The notes beneath the pieces were generated by a model, which had not been told where the DNA came from, ran no database searches, and was given only the letters and a program-made list of their open reading frames with translations. The translations under genes and the position numbers were made by a program. A stretch of 6,234 nucleotides of DNA from Bacteroidota bacterium (lineage in GTDB: Bacteria; Bacteroidota; Rhodothermia; Rhodothermales; UBA10348): positions 1 through 6,234 of the forward strand of contig SMXL01000125.1 in NCBI GenBank assembly GCA_004356385.1, written 5' to 3'. This document shows, in pieces, positions 1 through 5,418 of the stretch; position 1 is the first letter of the stretch, and each line of letters begins with the position of its first letter.

Positions 1-1063
1 TCGTTATGGCCTTTCGTGCTTCGGTCGAAAGGGTTTTGCCCTTGAAATCTGGATGCTCATTCGTGTACTCACGGAAGAAAAAATTCGTGAGCAACAGGAT
101 ATCCTGTCCACGGTCACGCAGTGGCGGAAGAGGAATGGGATATTGAAAGAGACGATAGTACAGGTCCTCCCTGAACTTCCCGTCCCGAATCATCTGCAGG
201 ACATTCTGATTTGTCGCGCTGATCACTCGCGCGTCGAAATCGATCGTCTCGTTTCCACCCACTCGCTGCAACTCTCCTTCCTGAAGCGAGCGTAGCAATT
301 TGGCCTGGAGATCCAGGTTGAGCTCACCGATTTCATCCAGAAATATGGTGCCTCCGTCAGCCTGTTCGAACTTGCCGATTTTCCTCGCGTGGGCGCCCGT
401 AAATGAGCCCTTTTCATGGCCAAAAAATTCGCTTTCCATCAACTCGCGGGCAATGGCAGCACAGTTCACGACGACAAACGGTCCCCTTTTTCGATTCGAA
501 TTAAAGTGAATCGCTTTCGCGACCAGTTCTTTACCTGTTCCACTTTCACCCTGGATCGCGACGGTCAAATCTCCTCGAACCGCTTTTTGGACAAGGTGAT
601 ATACACTTTGCATGGCGGCGCTGTCACCAATCAATCCCTTGATCTTGTACTTGTCGGTGACCTCCTTTCGTAGCGTGTCGAGTTCTCGTTCCATCGACAC
701 TTTCTCCAGAACGTGCTTCACGACCGTGTCGAGCTTTACGAGGTCGTCCTGACCCTTCGTGATATAATCGTAAGCGCCGAGCTTGATCGATTCGACGGCA
801 GTGTCAATAATTCCCTGGGCGGAAACCATGATGACGGGAACACCCGGGTACCGGGATACGACCTGAGTTAAAACCTCGATACCATCGATACCTGGCATCA
901 TGATATCGAGTAGAATCAGGTCGGGTTTTTCGGAGAGCCCCTTTAGGACTTCTTCACCGCTATTAAACACCTTGACTGAGTAATCTGGATTCTTATCCAG
1001 ACGATAGCTCAGCATGCGTGCATAATGCTCGTCATCGTCTACAACAAATATGCGATAGGGCAT
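1..1063 (-). CDS. Sigma-54-dependent response regulator (NtrC/AtoC type), 3' end outside window
   Basis: Cytoplasmic two-component regulator that, when phosphorylated by a partner histidine kinase, should form an AAA+ ring and use ATP to open sigma-54 promoters. The reading frame is open from ATG at 1063 to the left edge (354 residues). Receiver domain, about 1-120: acidic cluster D9-D10-D11, phospho-acceptor D53 (in LILLDIMMPG), S81 and conserved K103. AAA+ domain from about 143: Walker A GESGTGKE (172-179), sigma-54 contact loop GSFTGA (219-224, a common variant of GAFTGA), Walker B TIFLDE (239-244), and FREDLYYRL (297-305). The end of the AAA+ domain and the expected Fis-type DNA-binding domain lie beyond the window. 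Oddity: K103 is followed by Gly, where most receivers have Pro. No kinase gene is visible, so the signal and regulon are unknown. The start is favoured because the receiver begins immediately (MPYRIFVVDDD). The upstream SD is weak. Confidence 0.95.
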   Translation of the reverse strand, partial: MPYRIFVVDDDEHYARMLSYRLDKNPDYSVKVFNSGEEVLKGLSEKPDLILLDIMMPGIDGIEVLTQVVSRYPGVPVIMVSAQGIIDTAVESIKLGAYDYITKGQDDLVKLDTVVKHVLEKVSMERELDTLRKEVTDKYKIKGLIGDSAAMQSVYHLVQKAVRGDLTVAIQGESGTGKELVAKAIHFNSNRKRGPFVVVNCAAIARELMESEFFGHEKGSFTGAHARKIGKFEQADGGTIFLDEIGELNLDLQAKLLRSLQEGELQRVGGNETIDFDARVISATNQNVLQMIRDGKFREDLYYRLFQYPIPLPPLRDRGQDILLLTNFFFREYTNEHPDFKGKTLSTEARKAIT

Positions 1064-1321
1064 AAATTTTTCTTTCGACGGCTTCAATCCAAATATCCCT
1101 GAATTCGGCCTGTTTGAAAGCCTGGAATTGGTCTATTTGAAAAATCGAGCCGTTCTACTGCGGTTGTCTGGCAATCAGGTCTGTTATCGGGCAAAATGCA
1201 CCTTTCTTAAGGCAGAATCGGTCGATTATTGATCGAATTCAGATGGGTGGATGTCGTAATTACCGGTTGCGCACCAATAGGTTAGGCTCGCGGACATGCA
1301 AAATGTACAACGACGACTGTG
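1064..1321. other. Intergenic region between uppP and the response regulator gene
   Basis: This 258-nt gap is the longest non-coding stretch in the window. It must hold the 3' end of the uppP transcript and the promoter of the response regulator gene. I find no strong hairpin followed by a T-run after the uppP stop, no convincing sigma-54 site (TGGCAC-N5-TTGC) on either strand, and no credible small ORF. It contains a Bacteroidota-like -7 box candidate (1090-1097) and two near-identical 11-mers: GCAAAATGCAC at 1191-1201 and GCAAAATGTAC at 1298-1308. Confidence 0.6.
1090..1097 (-). promoter_or_regulatory. Possible -7 box (GATATTTG) for the response regulator gene
   Basis: Read on the minus strand, GATATTTG matches seven of eight positions of the Bacteroidota housekeeping -7 consensus TAnnTTTG (counting the n positions as matches). 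It lies 26 nt before the ATG, which would leave a short 5' leader. I see no good -33 TTG at the usual 19-21 nt upstream, so this is only a candidate. In AT-rich intergenic DNA such a match can occur by chance. Confidence 0.25.
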
Positions 1322-2137
1322 TTACAAGAGTATCAGTCCAATTCCGCCCACGATGAAGCAGTAAACGGCGAAATATTCGAGACGCCCTCTACGAATCACG
1401 TCCAGAACGAGCTTGATCGCCAGGATGCCCGAAAGAAACGCGACGACCAGTCCGATAAGCATCGGAGTCCAGACGACCTGGACACCCGTCGCAATCGCCT
1501 CTGATACCTCCACGCCAGTGCCAATCAGCACCACGGGCAACACCATGAGAAAAGAGAAATTGGTCGCTCGCTCAGGGTCCACGTTTTGATAGATTCCGGC
1601 ACAAATCGTCGCACCCGACCTGGAAATACCGGGGAACATCGCTGCAGACTGAGCAATCCCGATGCCGATGGCCTTGAGCGAAGTCACGTGACCACCAGGG
1701 CTTTTCCTGAGTCGAGTCAAGACGAGCATCAGGCCGGTAACCAAAAGCATTGCGGCGGTAAACCGTGGATCCGTGAAGGCTGCCTCGATCGAATCTTTAA
1801 ACACCAGGTAGGTGATTCCAGTCGGAATCATGGTAATCAGGATCAGAATCGACAGTCGAAATGACTCGTTTTCCGTCCACATCGACCGGTAACCTGAGGG
1901 TCGAATGATGCCGCGACCAAACTCCTGGACGAGGGCCAGGATTTCCCTTCGATAGACGACAAGAATGCTGAATACGGTTCCAAGATGTACCAGCGCTTCG
2001 AACAGGATTCCACTTTCTGCATCTGCGCCCACGCCAAGTACGTGACGTCCGAGAACCAGATGACCCGACGAAGACACCGGCAGAAACTCGGTCAGTCCCT
2101 GAATCAGACCCAACAGCGCTGCTTCCCACCAGGACAT
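1322..2137 (-). CDS. uppP: Undecaprenyl-diphosphate phosphatase (UppP/BacA)
   Basis: Integral membrane enzyme that dephosphorylates undecaprenyl diphosphate to undecaprenyl phosphate, regenerating the lipid carrier for peptidoglycan and other surface polymers. Higher dosage gives bacitracin resistance in known systems. It is full length at 271 aa, the usual family size. Both signature regions are intact: GLIQGLTEFLPVSSSGH at 10-26, with the conserved Glu at 17 and the Ser cluster 22-24, and PGISRSG at 169-175, with the catalytic-type Arg at 173. Hydrophobic segments run through the chain (for example 44-61, 95-111, 127-140, 196-210, 225-248 and 256-271), consistent with the polytopic BacA fold. 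It starts 80 nt after the rqcH stop on the same strand and is probably co-transcribed with it. I see no Shine-Dalgarno before the ATG and no clear terminator after the stop. Confidence 0.97.
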   Translation of the reverse strand: MSWWEAALLGLIQGLTEFLPVSSSGHLVLGRHVLGVGADAESGILFEALVHLGTVFSILVVYRREILALVQEFGRGIIRPSGYRSMWTENESFRLSILILITMIPTGITYLVFKDSIEAAFTDPRFTAAMLLVTGLMLVLTRLRKSPGGHVTSLKAIGIGIAQSAAMFPGISRSGATICAGIYQNVDPERATNFSFLMVLPVVLIGTGVEVSEAIATGVQVVWTPMLIGLVVAFLSGILAIKLVLDVIRRGRLEYFAVYCFIVGGIGLILL

Positions 2138-2217
2138 AGACGACTTGAATCAGATGGTTATCGATGATCGATCGACCCGCTTCGGCGTCCGCTACCCGGT
2201 GGGCGCCACGGGGTTCC

Positions 2218-3852
2218 TTACTCTTCCGGTAATTCGGGCTTGACGATGAGAACCTCTTCGCGCTCTACGACAACCGTACCCAGCGGACTTTTTCGGGGTT
2301 TGCGGACGTATTTCCTTTCGACTACTATAACCGGCGCGAATTCACTCGTTCGCGCTTTGCTATGCCAGGCAGCAATGGCCGCTGCCTTCTCAACGATTCT
2401 TGCTGGGGGTACCTCTTGTCGTCTGGGAACGCGAAGGACCGTGTGCGATCCGGCTACGCCGCGAGCGTGGAGCCACAAGTCGTACTTGCGCGCATCTCGG
2501 GTCGTCAACCTGTCATTCTGTTTGGCATTTCTACCCACCCAAACTTCATAACCATCCGCCAGCTGGTAGCACCGGTAAGGCACGGGAGAATCGATGCCTG
2601 AGCCTTGCGACGACAGACCGGCCAGAGCCGCGGAATTGCGTTTTTTGAATTTTTTGACGGTCGTAGCAGTCTCGGCTTTGTTCAGTTCAGCATAAAGTGC
2701 CTGCAGTTTATCAACCCGTTCGCCCAATTCTGCAAGTCTTTTTTCGGAATGAATGCGGGCCTGACGCGACTCCCTCGCTCTCTCGTAGTATCGTTCTGCA
2801 TTCTGGACCGCTGAGAGCTCTGAGCGAAGCGGAATCGTAAGCTGCCCACCTCCGGACAGGATATCGTCCAACGTGACCGACTCCTGTCCCGGTTTAACGT
2901 TCTGTTGGGAGGCCATGAGAAGGTGTCCGTACTGTTCATATTTCTTGGCTCGACTCTCCTTTTCGACCTCTTTGAGTAATCGCGTTTGACTCCTGACTGC
3001 CTTTTTGAGCCGTGAGCTAATCGTGCGTTGCAACGGAGCATTCTCTAGATCATAGGCCGTCTGGCTCCGTTTCCTTCTGATAAAGACCCGGACGGCTTCA
3101 TCAACTGTTTCGAACAACTCTTCTCTAAGACTCATTTCCAGCGCTAACGGAAAAAGGCTTAAGAGATGCGCATTCGGGCCTTTCCAGTAGATCCGCGGTG
3201 AGGATGAGTCAAGGGCACTCGACATCCTATTTATCGACTTTTCCAGCGTTGAGATCTGCTCGCTCGACAAGGCCGACTCGGTCTTGGCGTCGAGGTCTGC
3301 ATCCAGGATCAGTTGAGACACATACCTGGAGCCCAGAAGAGGAGCCGCCTTCCGAATGCGTTTCCCCAAGGTGCCTTCCGTCGCTGCGAGCATTTCTGCA
3401 CACGTTCCGATCGGTATGGCCCGCGTCACCGGATCTCCAACTTCAATTCCCGCTTTCCTGAATCTATCGAGGACTATTCCATCCGGATCGGTCAAATACA
3501 CATTGGAATTGGGTCCGAATAATTCGATCCGCAACATGGACTCGTCTTTAAACACCAGATCGATCAGCCGGTCACTCGGACTGATCGAAAGAGTCTTTGA
3601 GATCGATCCCTCGGCAACCGAAAAAACACTTGCGACGTTCTTTTTAGCCCGCGATGCCTTAGGGTTCGAGCTCAGATATCGAAGAGGCGCCTGAACGGAA
3701 ATTTGGATTGTCCGCGATTCTCCTTGAGAATCGCGGAGTGCGACGATGAGCTCTCCGCGCTGTTGAGAATAAATCTCCTCAACCGTTGCTCCTTCGATCC
3801 ATGACTGCCATTCTGTGACTAGTCGGCTGAGCGTATAGTAATTGGTGAGCAC
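2218..3852 (-). CDS. rqcH: NFACT-family ribosome quality control protein RqcH (older name: fibronectin-binding protein A homologue)
   Basis: Homologue of bacterial RqcH and eukaryotic Rqc2/NEMF. In Bacillus subtilis, RqcH binds 50S subunits jammed with nascent peptidyl-tRNA and recruits tRNA-Ala to add C-terminal alanine tails that mark the chain for proteolysis. Domains in the 544 aa: NFACT-N (about 1-150, starting LTNYYTLSRLV) with a DR motif at D94-R95 (SPSDRLIDLVF); a helix-hairpin-helix-like part (about 153-185); long charged helices likely to form the coiled-coil arms (about 275-395), including the conserved NAERYYERAR (351-360); and NFACT-R (about 425-525) with VGRNAKQNDRLT (439-450), DLWLHARGVAGSH (458-470) and YVRKP (515-519). 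Usual family length is about 570 aa, so it is complete. The start codon is GTG, chosen because family members begin at this NYYTL segment and the next in-frame Met is at residue 106. No SD is visible. It lies 21 nt after the small membrane protein gene and 80 nt before uppP. The old adhesin name should not be taken as function. Confidence 0.93.
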   Translation of the reverse strand: MLTNYYTLSRLVTEWQSWIEGATVEEIYSQQRGELIVALRDSQGESRTIQISVQAPLRYLSSNPKASRAKKNVASVFSVAEGSISKTLSISPSDRLIDLVFKDESMLRIELFGPNSNVYLTDPDGIVLDRFRKAGIEVGDPVTRAIPIGTCAEMLAATEGTLGKRIRKAAPLLGSRYVSQLILDADLDAKTESALSSEQISTLEKSINRMSSALDSSSPRIYWKGPNAHLLSLFPLALEMSLREELFETVDEAVRVFIRRKRSQTAYDLENAPLQRTISSRLKKAVRSQTRLLKEVEKESRAKKYEQYGHLLMASQQNVKPGQESVTLDDILSGGGQLTIPLRSELSAVQNAERYYERARESRQARIHSEKRLAELGERVDKLQALYAELNKAETATTVKKFKKRNSAALAGLSSQGSGIDSPVPYRCYQLADGYEVWVGRNAKQNDRLTTRDARKYDLWLHARGVAGSHTVLRVPRRQEVPPARIVEKAAAIAAWHSKARTSEFAPVIVVERKYVRKPRKSPLGTVVVEREEVLIVKPELPEE

Positions 3853-3873
3853 CGGTTCAAAAGGGACAGACGG

Positions 3874-4218
3874 TCAATCGCTGTCTTTTTTTGATGATCG
3901 GGCATCCTGGACAGCAGACAGAATCCATATTGCTGCCCATGCAACGGCGATGACCCACCAATTCGCATAAAGCAACATGATCAGATTTGCCCCGAATAAC
4001 GTGTGGTAAAACCAGATCGGGACATCGTCGGGTTTCTTCTTCGCCATCTTTTGGACTGCACCGCTGATTCCGCTCAGCACAGCGCCGATTTTAAGCAGCA
4101 GAATAAGCGGCGTGTAAATCACGATAATCCAGTATCCCCAGTCGGCTGTCGTGAAGACATATACTGCGATCACGATCGTTATCAGGAGGTCGATTATTAC
4201 GTTCTTTAGCCAGGCCAT
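3874..4218 (-). CDS. Small four-helix membrane protein, unknown function
   Basis: I do not recognise a family. From ATG at 4218 it encodes 114 aa, mostly hydrophobic. Four likely transmembrane segments lie at about 6-23, 29-49, 69-85 and 87-103. A basic loop (about 55-62, QKMAKKKP) separates the second and third, and the tail is short and charged (DARSSKKDSD). There is no signal peptide with a cleavage site and no catalytic motif. The frame stays open upstream to another ATG at 4386 (170 aa), but that extension would be Arg/Gly-rich and would begin inside the rpoD terminator hairpin, so 4218 is the better start. No SD is evident, which is common in Bacteroidota-type genomes. Its stop lies 21 nt before the rqcH GTG, so the two are probably co-transcribed. 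A role linked to rqcH or to the envelope is possible but is only inference. Confidence 0.75.
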   Translation of the reverse strand: MAWLKNVIIDLLITIVIAVYVFTTADWGYWIIVIYTPLILLLKIGAVLSGISGAVQKMAKKKPDDVPIWFYHTLFGANLIMLLYANWWVIAVAWAAIWILSAVQDARSSKKDSD

Positions 4219-4247
4219 TTGGGATACTTGGAATGGTTGAGGATCTG

Positions 4248-4255
4248 CAAAGTTA
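4248..4255 (-). promoter_or_regulatory. Possible -7 box (TAACTTTG) for the membrane protein-rqcH-uppP unit
   Basis: The minus-strand octamer TAACTTTG is an exact match to the Bacteroidota primary-sigma -7 consensus TAnnTTTG. It sits 29 nt before the chosen ATG at 4218, giving a leader of roughly 20 nt, and lies downstream of the rpoD terminator where a new promoter is expected. There is no TTG at the expected -33 distance, so the promoter would be weak or need an activator. The direct repeats just upstream would suit the latter. Confidence 0.4.
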
Positions 4256-4282
4256 CGTGATTTGAGTCTGGTACACCGCCGG

Positions 4283-4320
4283 TTGTGTCGTCCGAGTTCA
4301 GCGAATTTGTGTCGTCCGAG
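4283..4320. repeat. Two perfect 14-nt direct repeats, 24-nt period
   Basis: TTGTGTCGTCCGAG occurs at 4283-4296 and again, without mismatch, at 4307-4320. A further TGTCGT within the second copy pairs with ACGACA at 4322-4327 (6-bp arms, 6-nt spacer). The pair lies between the rpoD terminator and the -7 candidate of the next unit, about 28-65 nt upstream of that box. This placement suggests a tandem operator or activator site rather than coding sequence. In the open frame running through here the copies would encode a repeated LGRH, but that frame is probably not translated. Confidence 0.6.
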
Positions 4321-4344
4321 AACGACAAAACTGCGTCTCCCGGT

Positions 4345-4383
4345 GAAGAAATAAAAGGCACCCCCGGGTCGCGGAGGTGCCTT
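4345..4383 (-). terminator. Rho-independent terminator of rpoD
   Basis: On the minus strand, an 8-bp perfect stem AAGGCACC / GGTGCCTT (4383-4376 with 4362-4355) encloses a 13-nt GC-rich loop. The U-rich tail TTATTTCTTC follows directly. It lies about 38 nt after the rpoD stop in the direction of transcription. The plus-strand reading lacks a T-run, so it serves the minus strand only. Confidence 0.85.
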
Positions 4384-4421
4384 CAAAAAGTTTGTTGCTA
4401 GAGGGTATTCAGCCGGCCTTC

Positions 4422-5261
4422 TTAGCCGATGTGCATCTGAAGTTCTTCTCGGCGATGCTTCTGACGAAGTTTTCTGAGCGCCTTTTCTTTGATCTGTCGA
4501 ACGCGTTCGCGCGTCAGTCCAAACCGCTGACCAATTTCCTCCAGCGTCAGTGGGTGTTCACGGCCTATACCGAAGTACAGCCTCGTGATTTCTGCTTCTC
4601 TTGGATGAAGAAGGCTCAGAGCGCGCTCGATGTCAATCTTGAGCGACTCATCCATCAGCGTATCGTCGGGTGACGTGTCTTCGTCATCCGGGAGTACGTC
4701 CAGAAGGCTGTTGTCGTCATCTTCGTTGAACGGCGCATCCATGGACAGGTGACGACCCGTGTGCTGCAAAGCTTCACGAACCTTCTCTACATCCACTTCC
4801 AGCTCCTTGGCCAGCTCTTCAATGTTGGGCTGACGTTCGTGCGTCTGCGCCAGTCGAGCACTTGTCTTGCGAATTTTGGAAATCGTACCAATCCGATTCA
4901 GCGGAAGGCGAACCACGCGACTCTGCTCAGCGAGTGCCTGCAAAATAGCCTGGCGAATCCACCAGACGGCGTAGGAGATGAACTTGAAACCACGCGTTTC
5001 GTCGAAACGCTGTGCAGCCTTAATCAGACCGTAGTTTCCTTCATTGATCAGGTCCGCAAGCGTTAGGCCTTGCCCCTGATATTTCTTGGCTACGGAAACG
5101 ACGAAACGAAGATTGGCACGAGTCAGACGATGCAGGGCTTCCTGCTCGCCTTTCTTGATTTGTCGTGCGAGATCAACCTCCTCTTGCGGGGTTAAAAGAG
5201 CAATTTGCCCAATCTCCTGTAAATACTGATCCAGCATTCGTTGCTGGCGTGGGACGTACAT
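4422..5261 (-). CDS. rpoD: Primary (housekeeping) RNA polymerase sigma factor, RpoD/SigA family
   Basis: Directs core RNA polymerase to most promoters. The 279 aa carry regions 1.2 to 4 but no region 1.1 and no large non-conserved insert, the layout of Bacteroidota-type primary sigma factors. Region 1.2 is about 9-38 ([19 protein letters not shown]). Region 2 is about 46-120, with [32 protein letters not shown] and the -10-recognising [15 protein letters not shown] (92-106). Region 3 is about 122-200. Region 4.2 has the -35-recognising helix-turn-helix [20 protein letters not shown] (229-248). The acidic stretch [21 protein letters not shown] before region 4 matches the group-typical linker. 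The ATG at 5261 is supported by a strong purine-rich SD. A terminator follows the stop, so it probably ends its transcription unit. Near-perfect agreement with group 1 sigma factors makes an alternative sigma unlikely. Confidence 0.96.
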   Translation of the reverse strand: MYVPRQQRMLDQYLQEIGQIALLTPQEEVDLARQIKKGEQEALHRLTRANLRFVVSVAKKYQGQGLTLADLINEGNYGLIKAAQRFDETRGFKFISYAVWWIRQAILQALAEQSRVVRLPLNRIGTISKIRKTSARLAQTHERQPNIEELAKELEVDVEKVREALQHTGRHLSMDAPFNEDDDNSLLDVLPDDEDTSPDDTLMDESLKIDIERALSLLHPREAEITRLYFGIGREHPLTLEEIGQRFGLTRERVRQIKEKALRKLRQKHRREELQMHIG

Positions 5262-5264
5262 ATA

Positions 5265-5276
5265 CCCCTTCCTCTT
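5265..5276 (-). promoter_or_regulatory. Strong ribosome binding site of rpoD
   Basis: On the minus strand AAGAGGAAGGGG precedes the ATG by 3 nt, with its GAGGA core 8 nt from the start. It fixes the rpoD start at 5261. It is the only clear Shine-Dalgarno in front of any gene in this window; the other four visible starts have weak or no SD. Confidence 0.7.
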
Positions 5277-5294
5277 ACTCTAAATTCTAAATGT

Positions 5295-5319
5295 GACTCG
5301 CGGCGGGTGTCCACGAGTC
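5295..5319. promoter_or_regulatory. Dyad GACTCG-N13-CGAGTC in the rpoD upstream region
   Basis: GACTCG (5295-5300) and CGAGTC (5314-5319) are perfect inverted arms. After one mismatch the stem can extend by two more G-C pairs, leaving a 7-nt loop (CGGGTGT). It lies 33 nt before the rpoD ATG and is not followed by a T-run, so it is unlikely to be a terminator. It could be an mRNA leader hairpin if transcription starts upstream, or a protein-binding dyad. Confidence 0.45.
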
Positions 5320-5341
5320 TCTATAACGATGTTTTACCTCT

Positions 5342-5357
5342 CCTTACGTCAGTAAGG
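5342..5357. promoter_or_regulatory. Perfect dyad CCTTAC-GTCA-GTAAGG upstream of rpoD
   Basis: Six-bp perfect arms are separated by 4 nt in the 157-nt gap between GH3 and rpoD, 80 nt before the rpoD ATG. No T-run follows on either strand, so a terminator for GH3 is unlikely. Size and symmetry fit a dimeric repressor or activator operator. I could not place a confident promoter in this gap: no exact TAnnTTTG occurs, and TTATAG at about 5321-5326 (minus strand) has no good partner. Confidence 0.4.
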
Positions 5358-5418
5358 TCCGCATTCTTTAAGCGGCTCTGCAACACGCATATGGAAGCAA
5401 TCAGGTTCCCGCATTCAG

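Noticed and set aside
53..673. Plus-strand open frames (80, 69 and 85 aa) across the left part
   Set aside because: They are antisense to a clearly conserved response regulator gene, have no family resemblance and overlap each other.
1064..1321. Sigma-54 promoter for autoregulation of the response regulator
   Set aside because: I looked on both strands for TGGCAC-N5-TTGC spacing and found no acceptable match.
1797..2129. Minus-strand 110-aa frame overlapping uppP
   Set aside because: Same strand but a different frame from the intact uppP. The composition (Ser/Arg/Gly-rich) is that of an out-of-frame reading.
2160..2175. ATCGAT-rich short repeat (tatcgatgatcgatcga)
   Set aside because: A short low-complexity run of overlapping ATCG units; too small to support an operator or repeat element.
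2138..2217. Possible terminator between rqcH and uppP (GGCGCC...GGACGCC)
   Set aside because: The stem is short with a bulge and there is no T-run after it, so it does not look like an intrinsic terminator.
3356..3694. Plus-strand 112-aa and overlapping frames inside rqcH
   Set aside because: Shadow frames of the conserved rqcH coding strand, with no motif or RBS.
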